This document shows positions 47,487 to 59,192 of a stretch of 64,000 nt of DNA, piece after piece (within the stretch, counting starts at the first letter, position 1; every line of letters begins with the position of its first letter). The stretch lies in assembly GCA_910589415.1 (NCBI GenBank), contig OU342631.1, positions 21,638,001 through 21,702,000 of the forward strand, given 5' to 3'. This stretch comes from Malachius bipustulatus. Lineage: Eukaryota > Arthropoda > Insecta > Coleoptera > Melyridae. The position numbers and the translations under genes were made by a program. The notes under the pieces are model-generated. The model searched no databases, was not told the origin of the DNA, and worked only from the letters and a program-made list of their open reading frames with translations.

Positions 47487-47900
47487 TAAAAAAATAGAAC
47501 AGTATTAGGTAATTATGTATGCACATTTTATTTATTAAGTTAGATATCTATTTCAGAAGTATAGATGTACCTAGAACAGAATTGAATAACAAACTGATTG
47601 GTCACACAGCATCAAGCAAAATAATCAAACCCAACCAGAAAGTATACAAAGGCAAATACCAGAATATCATTTAACTTGTCTGTAAAGACAGGTGTTACTT
47701 TATCGTTCATAATGTCGTAACAATAAGCAATAAAACCCCCTTCACGGGGAGGGAGCGGAAGGGATGTAGCATTGACCTACAGGAATATGGATGCTCGGTT
47801 GACTGTTACACAGAACAAGGAACAGTATATAACGTAGCTGTATAAAATGGAGCTTAGGTAGACCTAGTATGAATCGGAGTTTGAGTTGTCCTACGTAGAT
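47487..47900. other. End of unit A, no gene seen
   Basis: Ordinary DNA up to the TA array at 47901-47954. Confidence 0.4.
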
Positions 47901-47954
47901 AAATATATATATATATTTATATATATATTTATATATATATTTATATATATATTT
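47901..47954. repeat. TTTATATATATA microsatellite between units A and B
   Basis: Period 12. The same array type stands at 36005-36070, 39031-39060 and 61701-61737, so it borders every junction of the composite region. Confidence 0.9.
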
Positions 47955-49002
47955 ACGGTACAATTCAGGCTCCGGCCATGTAATTTTTGCGGTTTACTGG
48001 GACTCCGGCGTCACCCGGCGTCCGATATACGGATCCCCAGTGACATCTTCAATTTGAAACTACCAAATGGTTCCTCAGGTGATGTGTAACTAGTTTTCAT
48101 CGAAAAATCGAGGAGCCTGACTAAATCCATTATCTGATTGCCGTATAAGTTGTAGTTCATCGTGTATTTAGATAGAGGCGCTGCATACGATTGAGTGTAT
48201 ATACAAGTGGGAACCCAGAACGGTTTACTCGGCACTTGTATAAAATGTTTTAAGTAGAAAGGGTTACCTGGCACCGTTTATAAATGATACTTGGAGGATC
48301 ACTGGGCGCTGTTTATAAAAATGATACTTTCAGGTTTACTCGAAGTAAAGCAGTTCATTCATACAAACACGACTATTAGCTCCTAAAACAAATTTAAAAA
48401 AATACCCACGGTCACACGGTCTACCCATATAATGCTCTTCAATTATAGGAAAACACCGATGAGGTAATAGGGTTGATATGAAAATTAATCTCTGTTATAT
48501 TCAGTTTTAGATTTAAATCCACATAATTATATAACATACAATTATGTTCCTACCTAATTTTTAAAGGGCCATGTTAATAATTCAGATCAGAATGGCCAGT
48601 CGCACGTCACTACAATTTTTACATTATCACATTTCATTTTCCTTATAGTTTCATAATTTGTGGTTGGTTCTTTTCTTTTGTGGAAAAGTACTTTAGGATC
48701 TAAGTAAAACTTGCACAGAAGAATGATTTCTTTGTTTTACGCGTCCTCATAAATAAGGCGACTGTCACTCTATTGGGCTATTCGAGTAGGATAAGGAATA
48801 ATTTAAAAAAATCGTCCAATAATTAATGGGCCATCTGAATGGTAATTACAGTTATGGCGAAGCAAATATCTCCCTATTACTGATGATTTCCCTAGTACTA
48901 TGATCTTCCACACTATCTCCTAGTAGTTACCTATGTACATAGAATGCCTGAGTGCGACTGGCCACTGATCTGAATAATGACCAAAAAATGTATTTTCGAA
49001 TA

Positions 49003-50413
49003 TACAAGGTGTTTCTAAAAGAAGTACCGCAAGTTGGAGGGCGTGTAGATGAAGCTTAGATATTAAGAAAATTCAAATAATTTTTTTTCCAAAAATGTTT
49101 TTCAACCGAGATACAGGGTGTCGAAAAAATTTATTATTTTAAGTTTTTGACGATATCTTAGGAACTGTTTGAGATACAGAACCCAGCTTTTGTACACATC
49201 TTGTCATTAATATTATCTACGTAAAGAGGGAAAAATAAAAAAAAAATATGTGGCAGTGAAACAATTGTATAAAAAATATCAAAAACACTATGTTAAAAGG
49301 GCTATTAGCCCTGATGTTATTAATAGTTATACAAGGTGTGCTTCATGTCCAAAAAGGCTCCCTTTTCGAGATGCATACCACAAAAGGAGGTCAACTATAG
49401 CGGGTAGTTATAGTTTTACAAACATTAACGTACCGGGTGTTCCTGTTTTTGATGTCACGCGTTACTTTTTACTACGGAACTTTTTTGTCCCCACGCCACT
49501 GATTGATTCTGTATTTTTTATTCAAAGGCTAAAGTATTCCTAAACTTTTTGCTCTTTTATAAAAGAATCGTACTTGCATCGTTTTCCCGTAATTAATTCT
49601 TCATTATGGATCTATACTACTGAAAATGTATTTCTGAAAATTTCTTTGTTAATTTAAATAATAATTTCAACAACAACTTTCCACCACAGATTCCTGGTTG
49701 TGTCAAATTGTACCGATTTAACTGAAATTATTTATGCCTAAAATGGCACTTTTTTCAAGATACAGCTCTTACAAAATAAATTTGGAAAATACACATTTTT
49801 CAAAATACCGAAGTAAATAAAACATAATTAAATGAGAAAATTTAGTTTCACCGCCTACTACGATTATTCTCAAGGTCAATAAATGTGAATAAAGTCATTT
49901 CTGTGAAATAAAAATTAATTTTTTTAAATAAAATGAGATTTTCACAAAATACGTTTTCGTGGTGTGTAAGTCCATCATTAAATTTAATTATGGGAAAACC
50001 ATGCAAGATACAAAACTTTAATAACAAGGCAAAAAGTTTGGTAATACTTACGCCTTTGGATAAAAAATATAGAATCAACCAGTGGCGTACGACTAAAAAT
50101 TCTAGGGTAAAAAATGAGACGTGACATCAAAAAGAGGAACAGCCTGTATATCAATGTTTGTAAAACTACTCCAGTCTACTGCTATTAACAATAGTAGTAG
50201 GCGGAGCCATTTTGAAATTTCTCAGTTAATTTATTTTTGACTTCTTCTGGAAAACGTATATTTGGTTGACCCCATTATTTTAACGACTGTATCTTGAAAA
50301 AGGTGCATTTTTGGACATAGATAATTTTGGTAAATCGGCATATTTTTTACTCGGGAGTCTATGGTAGAACCGAGGGTAGAACGTTGGTGGTACCTTTTTA
50401 GCGACAGCCTGTA
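49003..50413. mobile_element. TACA...TGTA-ended element (unit B copy)
   Basis: Near-identical copy of 40109-41522 with a 3-bp deletion near 49407. Confidence 0.55.
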
Positions 50414-50668
50414 TAGCAGTGAGAAAATTCATTTTTTACTTATGAAATTAGGTATCTGGGCAATTTATATTTTTAAACAGTGAATTCTATTTAAGAGGGA
50501 CCTTATAGAAAGTGACCCTATTAAAAATTACACCCCCATGTTGTCTTGTTGTCTTGTAGCTTCGAAGTCATTTTTGATTTTCAGTAATAGTACATGTCAT
50601 TTACTTTACAATACGACTAATCGGAAAAACCGGTTTTTGTTTAATTATACCCGAGTAATTCAAAATCA

Positions 50669-52058
50669 CGTTTCTCAATTGGGCGAATTTACCTGAGTGA
50701 CCTTTCGACACGACGGGGGTTCTTATAATCCTACAGCTCAATTGGGGTAAGGAATTTTTAAATACCGTTGAGTTATTTGCATGCATGCATGCATGGCCAC
50801 GTTGCCAGATTTTACAGAAATTCCGATTTTCTACATTAAATAAAATTTATTATTATATTATATAAATTATATTATATATATTATTATAAAATGTATTATT
50901 TTTTTTTAAGTTCTATCAAATACATCATCAAGCCCTTAGTGCATTTACAATTATTTTATACTATAGGTACCTATACCTACAGCAGAAACATGAAACATTA
51001 ATAGAAAAGTAAACGTCGCTGCTATACCTAATCAAATAATCCATAAAAAGCAATCAATTACTTGAATTGATTTATCATAAATTTATCATAATTTTCAATT
51101 GACTAAGTTATTGCCTTTGAGAAAATCATGATAAGTTTTCACGATGTTTTCAATTTCATGTTGCAATAATAATTATACTTTAGAAAAGTATTTGTTTGCA
51201 GAAGTCATTCAGTTTGTTTCAAATTTCTTATTTTTTGTTTACACATTTGAAAGTGCTGTGAGAAAATACCATTGCAATGAAATACGTTTAGTACCTAAGG
51301 TACTCCACCGGAAGGATAGAAATAATAGAAAGTTGTGTTAGAACACCCTAATAGTGAAAACTGTTTCCTAATTTTCACGAAAACGATCGATTGAACGATT
51401 CGATTGCATACTTAATAATAATTAATATAGCAAAAAATACTTTTGTTTTAATTCTTGAAAAATTATTCATTTAATATTTCTCTGTCAAATAATTAGGGAA
51501 TTCAATATTTAAAATTAATCATTTCAACATATGAAAATTCCTTATCCTATAGGTATGCGATAATAGAATTAACACATTTTTTGTATGGGAGAGGATGATT
51601 AATATACCTATATGCGCTTTAGTTTAAAATAAATGTGTATTAGAGAGAAGTTTAATTTTTAAATTTTATTGATTAGAAGTAGTAAATTCCAGAGATATTT
51701 GGCATTGGAATTGCTTAGATTTGAAAACATGGTGAGTTTTCAGTAGAAAATATGGAAAACACGAAAGGTCGTGATTTTCTTACTAAACAATAAATCATAA
51801 TTCGTTAATACTATTCAACAATCCCTTGAATATATAGTAAATGATGAAAAACTTTTTTCAATTGCCACCCTTTAGTCTCGAACAAGTAGCAGTTATTGAA
51901 AATAAATCTGGCAACACTGCTATGTATATGGGCAAGGCCGCACATGTATTTCTTGTCTGTCCACTTATCTCTTATAATCCCCTAGTTTCTCGTTTCTCGC
52001 CCAATTGACCCCTGGGATTAGTGAATAACAAAATCCTTCGCCCAATTCGGTATCGCCC
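50669..52058. mobile_element. 8-bp-TSD DNA transposon, unit B copy, left end damaged
   Basis: Same as 41790-43182, but the left target-duplication copy, nearby flank and first three element bases are replaced (AAAATCACGTTTCTC in place of AAAATGAGCGTTGCTCAGGC in unit A). The right duplication copy TGCTCAGG remains at 52059-52066. Confidence 0.85.
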
Positions 52059-52611
52059 TGCTCAGGTATTGCTGACTTCGTTGTTATTGGAGCTATGAAG
52101 TCCGTATCCTAAGTTCCATCAATTTTTTCGGGACCGAAGCGGAGCGAAATAGAAGTGCTGGGTGGGTAAGAAGCAAAAGCAGCTATTGCAAACTAATATT
52201 AGGGTCACAACTAAGGCCTCTTTGATACTACGGTCGAATTGCTATTTTTTCTTCACTTTCAGGGCCAGGAATATCTTCGAAATTAACAGTAGCACGATTA
52301 TTATTTTGATATTTGAATTTATTTTGCATTTGCATTCCAAAAAGCATGACATCAGTCCCTATATAGTCTGAATACGATATTAGAAAGCTATATCCGGTGC
52401 CAATCCTGCTCCTGTAGGCTTCGAGGCAGTTGGCCTTGTCGTCAAGTTATTACTTCCGAGACCCGGCGTATTTATTATGTGATTATCCCCGATTCTAGCC
52501 AGACCGCACTCGCAAATTCGATTTTTAGTGCCGTTTTTTTTAGCTAATCATGGATTTGCAAAGCAAATGAATACCTTCCTGGTGTTACTATTGGTACGTC
52601 CTCCACCCCTA

Positions 52612-52938
52612 TACAGGGTGTTCTACAAGCTCTATGACAAACTTTGACAGATGGTAGGTTGCTTGATTTTAAACATATTTTTTTAATAAACATGGGTCCG
52701 ATTCGTTTTTGTTTAGAAGTTACAAGCATTTAAAAAATCGTAATTTTTCAAGTTCAAGGCCCTGTAAAAGGAAAACGGTTCAAGATAGAGAAAAACGGCT
52801 TACATGTCCCTATTAACGGCCCTACATGTCCTTTTAACTTTTCATGTACTATCCAATGATGTAGATGAAATGTTTATACAGGGTGATAAAAAATTTGAAA
52901 AAATCTGAGATTTCTCCACATTTAAAAAAATCAAAGAA
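52612..52938. mobile_element. Left part of palindrome interrupted by Gypsy (unit B)
   Basis: Matches the left part of 43736-44291 and ends at AAAGAAA. It continues after the Gypsy element at 57845-58095. It contains an extra stretch (CCCTATTAACGGCCCTACAT near 52808) absent from unit A. Confidence 0.85.
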
Positions 52939-53227
52939 ATGTTAAAGAATGAGAAAATAAATATCTAAGAGGGTCCGGTAGGGACAACAACAAAATGAGA
53001 AAATCAAGGAGTTTATTGATACGAGTATGGTATTGCGTCGCAGAGTTTCAGTAAGAGATCAGATCACGTCTCGCTCGCAGCTCACGGTGGCGACGACTGC
53101 CTCCGGTACCTCGGCTCGGCGCTGCCCGCAGCCCACCGCTGGTGTAGGCCAGCGGTATCCAGCAAATCCTGGGCTTCCCCGGTTGCTAGACGGCCGCTCA
53201 GTCGTCCTCGCTCGCAATCTTTCTAAC
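52939..53227 (-). repeat. 3' LTR of the Gypsy element
   Basis: 289 bp; on the element strand TGTTAGAAAG...CTTTAACA. Contains a polyadenylation signal AATAAA on the minus strand (53012-53017). Its first 65 bp are repeated at 57780-57844. Confidence 0.9.
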
Positions 53228-53767
53228 ACGGCCTTTCCTGACCTACCGTGTGTCCTCACACGGTGTCCGCTTACGGGGACCATGTAACAGATAGAAACCA
53301 AAATATTAGTCACCAGCAACATGTACACGGCCGGAGGGAAACACAGCAGTACACATTGTCCAATATCTCCTTCCTGTGTCCGGACGCATCTAGCCTAAAG
53401 GATTATAATAAGTGGGCCCACTCTATTATTAATAAAGATATATATGTTACAAATAATAATCATATTAAACACACTCATAAAACAAACGCATAAGATGGAT
53501 CTTAACTAATTGTTGTCACAGCATACCTGTATACCCGTGACCCCAGGTGTGTTTTGAGAACATTCCTCCCAATCGACCACCTCTGCAGACCCACCGTCAG
53601 CGGCTACCAAATTTAGCACACCTGAACAAGGTCGCCTCTGTGTTGCCATCGAAAGCCAGTGAAATGCTCTCAAAACCCCTGTAACCTACCCAGTTACCAG
53701 TCTTCCTGCACACAACCACAGATGTGTCAGGCGACACCGCACACTGGGTACGACCACAGAAATGACG
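53228..53767 (-). other. Gypsy 3' untranslated region
   Basis: 540 bp between the pol stop and the 3' LTR without a convincing ORF; a purine-rich stretch (GGTCAGGAAAGG on the minus strand) lies just before the LTR and may prime plus-strand synthesis. Confidence 0.6.
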
Positions 53768-56700
53768 TCACTCTACGTCATAACGGATCCAAGGTCGAAT
53801 ATTGTCTATCCCCGCTACACTTTGATATGGCAGCTTGGATCGGCCACTGCCGAGTATGTCCGCCACCTCATACCTGTCATTGCCCAAAACCTTGACGATC
53901 CTGAATGGACCACGCCACTTGGGCAACAACTTGCGGCTTCGTCCTGTCGCCGGGGTGCTCGTGACACGCACAAGGACCAAATCTCCTTCTCCGTAGGGTC
54001 GAGATTTGCTCCGCTGCTGGTCAAAACGGCGTTTCTGGGCAGCTTGGTACTGTTCTTGTAGGCCCTCGATCTGTGCACGTATCTTGGTCACGTCAACTAC
54101 TTCTTCAGAATTACTCTGTAGTTGACCCTGCATAACAACTCTGTAACCCATAAGTGCTTCACTTGGAGACACTCCAAGTGCTTGGTTAAGTGTCCCATTT
54201 AAGCCTAATTGAATTTGTGATAAATTTTCGTCCCAAGCTTTTTCATTTTTATTGGCACCCATTGTTGCTAAACAGGTCGTTATTGTTCGATTATACCTTT
54301 CTACCTGTCCGTTCCCGCGTGGCATTGCAACGGCGTTTAAATGGTGTTTTATGCCGGCTTTAGAACAGAAGCTTTTAAATTCTTCGCTAGTGAACGCAGT
54401 TCCCCGATCACTTATAAGTCTGTTGGGGACACCAAATATTTTTATTAATTCATTTAAGACTTTTATCGTGTTTTTTGATGAAGTATTTTTGACGCCGTAG
54501 AGAAAAATGAACTTTGTAAACGCATCTATAATTACCAGAACATGTGTATTACCAGTTTTACTTTTGATGAATGGTCCTAAGTGGTCAACGTGGATTGTAT
54601 GAAATGGTTTTGGTATTTTTCTAATAGGGTGTAGTTCTCCTGCTGGTTTACCTGAAGGTGATTTGAAATATAGACAAATTAAACAATTCCTCGTATATTT
54701 TGTGATGAATCTTCGCATATTTTTGAACCAATATTGACTCGCTGTTAACTCATACGTTTTGGCAAATCCTAAATGTCCAACATCATCATGTGTCATTCTC
54801 AGAATTTGATATTTAGCTTGCTTTGGTACTACCCATCGCAAACCGCGTGACGTTTCTTTGTAGACTATTCCGCCTTTTAACGCATAGTCGTTGAACACAC
54901 CTTTATTTCCAGAGCTATCACCCGTTTCCAAAATCGCTTTTATTTCCAAAATATGCCTATCAGCTTGTTGGGCTGCCAACAACCAATCACGTTCTGCAAT
55001 CACCGTGGCACAGATACCTTTAGTAACTACCACCGGATTACGACTCAAGGCATCCACGTGCTGCATTTGTTTGCCTGGCCTATGAATTATGGTGTACTGA
55101 TACTCACTAAGAAATAAAACCCATCTACTAATGCGGGTGTTGATTTCACTTTTTGACAATGTTTGTTTCACTGCAGCACAATCAGTAATTATCGTAAACA
55201 CCCGACCCAGCAGGTATTGCCGAAAACGTTTAACTGACGCAACAATCGCTAGCGTTTCTAACTCGAACGAATGCATTTTCTGCTCGTCTTTAGTAGTCTG
55301 TCGACTAAAGTACGCCACAACTCTTTCCTTTCCGTTGTGTATCTGTACCAATATTCCTGCCAAACCCCACCGACTAGCGTCGGTATATAATTTAGTTTCC
55401 TTTCCTGGGTCATACAAGGCTAGGACCGGCACCGATACTAACGATTCCTTCAATATTTGAAAGGAATCTTTCTGTTCCTTACCCCAAACCCACGGAGCAT
55501 CTTTAGCAAGCAGACCACTTAATGGTTTTGATTTTACAGCGTAGTTTTCGATGAATTTTCGGAAATACCCTGTCAAGCCCAGGTATTGTCTTACTTGATG
55601 AATATTTTTAGGTTCCTGAAATTGCGCCACAGCTTCAATTTTTGAAGAACAGGGATTCACATATGACTCCTGTATTTCATATCCGAGATACTCAATTTTT
55701 GTTTTTAGGAAAGAGCATTTTTTTAAATTTAAGGTTAAGCCATTTTTTTGAAAAATAACCAATACTTCCCGTAAAATTGATAGGTTTTCTTCTATAGTTT
55801 TGCTTGGAATTAATATATCATCTAAGTACACCATTACTTTATTAAATCGAAGCTGACCCAGGGCAGTATTTAGCATACGTTGGAAAACTAAAGGTGCGTT
55901 CATTAGACCAAAAGGCACGCGCAAAAACTCGTAATGTCCGTCTTGAGTGACAAAAGCAGTAATTGGAACAGATTCAGGTGATAATGGAATATGATAGTAC
56001 CCTGAAAATAAATCTAAGCTGGTGAAGTATGTAAAACCGGATAAACGGCGCAATTGTTCTTCAATAAGCGGAAGCGGATATTTATCGGGCACGGTTAATT
56101 TATTAATTGCTCTATAGTCTACGCATAACCGTTTTTCTCCGTTTTTCTTGGACACTAATACCACATTACTGGCGTAAGGTGACTCCGATTCACGTATTAT
56201 TCCATTTTTCAATAATTCCTCTATTTTAGCCCTAATCTCAGAACGTTCGAATTCGGAAAATTGACGTGGACGATACGCCACTGGTTTGTCTGAGGTCAGT
56301 GTAATTTTCATTTCAACCGACGGAACTACTCCTATTTCAGATATATTCTGTGCAGCGCATTGTGGAAATTCATTTAGTAAGTTCGTCAGATCGCTTATTA
56401 TGTGTGTATCATTAATACCCACATTCAAAAGAACGCTCTCAATTTTATTTATTGAAGTGATTATTTCCTCGCCTTCAAAGAACTGCAATATGTTGCGCAA
56501 CTTGGAATATGAAACATTATACATTTCGGTAAAGTTTTGACCTACCAACACATCGACTCCCATTACACAATCTTCAACTATATAAAATTCAATCATTCGC
56601 TCTACACCGTCAATGTTTACATTCGCACGAGTATAGAGTGAAGGTCGACTCTGTTCCCCAAAAACAGAAGATAGTACTACCACTTGCTCGACCGGAGCTA

Positions 56701-57781
56701 AGTGTAACAGGAATCGTTCAGCTGCTGCTTTAGTGATCAACGAGCATTCACTGCCGAAATCGACATAACACTCGACCTGATATCCATTTACACTTATCGT
56801 CTTGTAAAATTTTAAATTTGGATTAGTCGCAGATATCACGTTTACATCATATTGAATTGCGGGATATTGTTTAGGATTTTTAACACAATCTCGTCTCAGG
56901 TGCCCTTTAAGGCCGCACTGGTAGCAAACCTTTCTAAATTTTTCGTTTTTTGACCTATTCCTATCTTTACTGAGTGCACCTGAAGTCGAGGGAATTGCTT
57001 CTTGCGACGTTATAATTATTTTCTTTTCGTCCAAGGTTTTAAAATGACTTGCTAAGACCGCCGGGTCTTTTATGCCAGCTGCAGTAACTGAAAATTTTAT
57101 TTGCTCGTCGTCAATGCCACCGAGAATTAAATTGACTTTATCACCATCTGTGATAGGTAATTTTAATTTATTTATTAATGACAATTTCTCGAAAGTATAC
57201 TCATATAAAGTTTTCCCGGCTACTGGTACACAAGACATCATAATTTTTAAAGCTTGGTGCAAATCACGTTTTGGTTTAAAATTTTCACGCAACATACTCT
57301 CCCACTCAACCCAAGTGAAAATCTTTGTGGGCAATCCCTCATACCAGGTTTTAGCGGGACCACGTAATTTCGACAATGCCAAATGAGCTGTTGTTCTATC
57401 GTCCCAATGGTAAATATAAGCATATTCATTGACTGACGATAACCATTCGTCCACGCTGCTGATAATTGGGTTGAATTCAGAAATTAAGTTGCTACTGATA
57501 GTATTGGTACTCACCAGCGAATTCCTTTCCCTAGTACCACTAACCTGACTCAGGTACTGCTCCATACCTGCAGCGATTGCCTCCCCTATCTGCGAAGTCA
57601 CGGCAACGCTGTCCACTTTTGACGAGTCCGGAGTTCGGCGATGACGCCTTTCCTTTGCCTGTCGTCGAGACGACCTCTCTCTCGACCTTGACAGACGAGC
57701 CACCTGGCCTCCATGTCCTCCAGATGACGTTTTCCGGCGCCAAGACGCCCTGTCTCCGGCACTGGATGAGCGTCGCGCCAA
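53768..57781 (-). CDS. Ty3/Gypsy gag-pol polyprotein, 5'-truncated
   Basis: 1337 codons open from the truncation point to TGA. The annotated first codon is TTG and the frame is open further into the LTR remnant up to a TAG, so the real start is lost; the first in-frame ATG is at residue 73. Order: Arg/Ser-rich Gag start, Gag, CCHC knuckle C286-x2-C289-x4-H294-x4-C299, and protease with D341-F-G-S where D-S/T-G is usual. Then reverse transcriptase with YLDD at 652-655, RNase H with YTDAS (D801), integrase HHCC finger, core D1066, D1125, E1161 (exactly 35 residues between the last two) and a GPF-type module with KWRGPF near the end. No internal stop. Gag and pol share one frame. Minus strand relative to the BEL element. 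Confidence 0.93.
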   Translation of the reverse strand: MARRSSSAGDRASWRRKTSSGGHGGQVARLSRSRERSSRRQAKERRHRRTPDSSKVDSVAVTSQIGEAIAAGMEQYLSQVSGTRERNSLVSTNTISSNLISEFNPIISSVDEWLSSVNEYAYIYHWDDRTTAHLALSKLRGPAKTWYEGLPTKIFTWVEWESMLRENFKPKRDLHQALKIMMSCVPVAGKTLYEYTFEKLSLINKLKLPITDGDKVNLILGGIDDEQIKFSVTAAGIKDPAVLASHFKTLDEKKIIITSQEAIPSTSGALSKDRNRSKNEKFRKVCYQCGLKGHLRRDCVKNPKQYPAIQYDVNVISATNPNLKFYKTISVNGYQVECYVDFGSECSLITKAAAERFLLHLAPVEQVVVLSSVFGEQSRPSLYTRANVNIDGVERMIEFYIVEDCVMGVDVLVGQNFTEMYNVSYSKLRNILQFFEGEEIITSINKIESVLLNVGINDTHIISDLTNLLNEFPQCAAQNISEIGVVPSVEMKITLTSDKPVAYRPRQFSEFERSEIRAKIEELLKNGIIRESESPYASNVVLVSKKNGEKRLCVDYRAINKLTVPDKYPLPLIEEQLRRLSGFTYFTSLDLFSGYYHIPLSPESVPITAFVTQDGHYEFLRVPFGLMNAPLVFQRMLNTALGQLRFNKVMVYLDDILIPSKTIEENLSILREVLVIFQKNGLTLNLKKCSFLKTKIEYLGYEIQESYVNPCSSKIEAVAQFQEPKNIHQVRQYLGLTGYFRKFIENYAVKSKPLSGLLAKDAPWVWGKEQKDSFQILKESLVSVPVLALYDPGKETKLYTDASRWGLAGILVQIHNGKERVVAYFSRQTTKDEQKMHSFELETLAIVASVKRFRQYLLGRVFTIITDCAAVKQTLSKSEINTRISRWVLFLSEYQYTIIHRPGKQMQHVDALSRNPVVVTKGICATVIAERDWLLAAQQADRHILEIKAILETGDSSGNKGVFNDYALKGGIVYKETSRGLRWVVPKQAKYQILRMTHDDVGHLGFAKTYELTASQYWFKNMRRFITKYTRNCLICLYFKSPSGKPAGELHPIRKIPKPFHTIHVDHLGPFIKSKTGNTHVLVIIDAFTKFIFLYGVKNTSSKNTIKVLNELIKIFGVPNRLISDRGTAFTSEEFKSFCSKAGIKHHLNAVAMPRGNGQVERYNRTITTCLATMGANKNEKAWDENLSQIQLGLNGTLNQALGVSPSEALMGYRVVMQGQLQSNSEEVVDVTKIRAQIEGLQEQYQAAQKRRFDQQRSKSRPYGEGDLVLVRVTSTPATGRSRKLLPKWRGPFRIVKVLGNDRYEVADILGSGRSKLPYQSVAGIDNIRPWIRYDVE

Positions 57782-57844
57782 ATCCTGGGCTTCCCCGGTT
57801 GCTAGACGGCCGCTCAGTCGTCCTCGCTCGCAATCTTTCTAACA
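57780..57844 (-). repeat. 65-bp remnant of the Gypsy 5' LTR
   Basis: Identical by eye to the first 65 bp of the 3' LTR (53163-53227), from TGTTAGAAAG to CCCAGGATT, then fused to TGGCGCGACG of gag. Confidence 0.9.
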
Positions 57845-58095
57845 GAAAGTACAAATGTTTCTATACCATAGGATAGTCCATAAAAAGTTAAAATATGGAC
57901 ATGTAAGTCGTTTTTCTCTATCTTGAACCGTTTTCCTTTTACAGGGCCTTGAACTTGAAAAATTACGGTTTTTTAAATGCTTGTAACTTCTAAACAAAAA
58001 CGAATCGGACCCATGTTTATTAAAAAAAATATGTTTAAAATCAAACAACCTACCATCTGTCAAAGTTTGTCATAGAGCTTGTAGAACACCCTGTA
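57845..58095. mobile_element. Right part of palindrome interrupted by Gypsy (unit B)
   Basis: Starts with the second GAAA duplication copy and matches 44042-44291 of unit A, ending AACACCCTGTA. Confidence 0.85.
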
Positions 58096-59192
58096 TAGGT
58101 GCCTTAGTGAAACTGTAGGATACCCGGATGGTTGATACCCTAATAGGATAATGACCAAAAAATTTATTGGGGAGCCCTGCATATTACATTTTCATATTTT
58201 CTGATAAAAAGCGAATTAAAAAGAATCACACTGTGTGTGTTTAAAATAATGATTGTGAGTTATAAACAAGTGAAAATCGTCATTTTTCGATTTTCAAAAC
58301 AATTCACACCAAAAACGGCTCAAGATTTTGGAAAATGTCTTACATGTTCCTATCTTAACTTTTCGTATCGTTTATAGTGTGTAGTTGAAATTTTTATACA
58401 GGGTGATGACAAATAAATTTCAATTTCATTCACACAATGGGATACCACATGAAAACTTAAACCAGGGACATGTAAGCCATTTTCCTATATCTTGAGCCAT
58501 TTCCACTGTAACTTGCTTTGAAAATGTAAGAATGATGGCTCTCCTAAGCTGCAAAACAACAAGTTAATATAGGGTGTAATTTTTAAATGCCATTCCTCAT
58601 GGCCAGTCTTAATAAGAAATTCTTTATGTATGTAGTTTAGAAGTTGTTAACGCTTACGTGTCATTTCATTAATTTAAGTTGAATCTGGCAATAATGTGCT
58701 TTTTATCTAAATACTGGAGAACATAAACAGTCCAAGCAAATTATTGGTTATTTTATTACTTCTGACACTTGGGCTTTACCACAGCCATAAGATATTTATT
58801 TATATATATTTATTTATTTATTTATTGGTTATTACCTATCTGAATAATTATTGAAAGTCTCATTTTAAGCTTTCATTTTTTATTTCATTTTTTTCAATCA
58901 CACCTTACTTAGAATTAATTTTGTGTCTTAAAACTGCCACTCAAACTCAATACTTTTCCACTAAAAATTGAAATCGGGAGACTTCAATAAATACATAGAT
59001 ACTAACAAAAAATTTAGATTTGCATCTAAATATCATCAATACTTAGGGAAGCATTAATGAAGTACCTTGTCAAATTTCAGGTTACCATTCCTTAGCCAAT
59101 TTTATTTTTATATTAGAAGGTTCAATGAACAAAATGTCCGAAATAGCTTAATTTTGACAGTGCAGTGTGTTGACATTTATGAGAAAATCCTC

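Larger units (their letters stand above)
39061..47900. repeat. Unit A of an 8.9-kb tandem duplication
   Basis: Bounded on both sides by the TTTATATATATA microsatellite (before 39061 and 47901-47954). Unit B repeats it at 47955-61700 (starting offset 8894 bp). I noticed about 15-20 substitutions and a few indels by eye, such as a 3-bp indel near 40507, a net 15-bp loss in B near 41777, an extra stretch in B near 52812 and a 5-bp loss in B near 58412. Contents: unknown DNA, element 40109-41522, element 41790-43182, palindromes 43736-44291 and 44345-44790, MITE 45394-45705, element 46802-47486. No host gene recognised. Confidence 0.9.
52939..57844 (-). mobile_element. Ty3/Gypsy LTR retrotransposon, 5' LTR truncated
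   Basis: 4906 bp on the minus strand, flanked by the 4-bp target duplication GAAA (52935-52938 and 57845-57848). Unit A preserves the empty site with a single GAAA. The 3' LTR is complete (289 bp) but only the first 65 bp of the 5' LTR remain, fused directly to the gag frame. The rest of the LTR, the PBS, the leader and the gag start codon are missing. The copy lacks a complete promoter and PBS and cannot replicate by itself. No env ORF between pol and the 3' LTR. Confidence 0.93.

Noticed and set aside
53027..53328. Host or env coding frames in the GC-rich Gypsy LTR region
   Set aside because: They lie in the 3' LTR and untranslated region; no signal peptide or envelope-like features.
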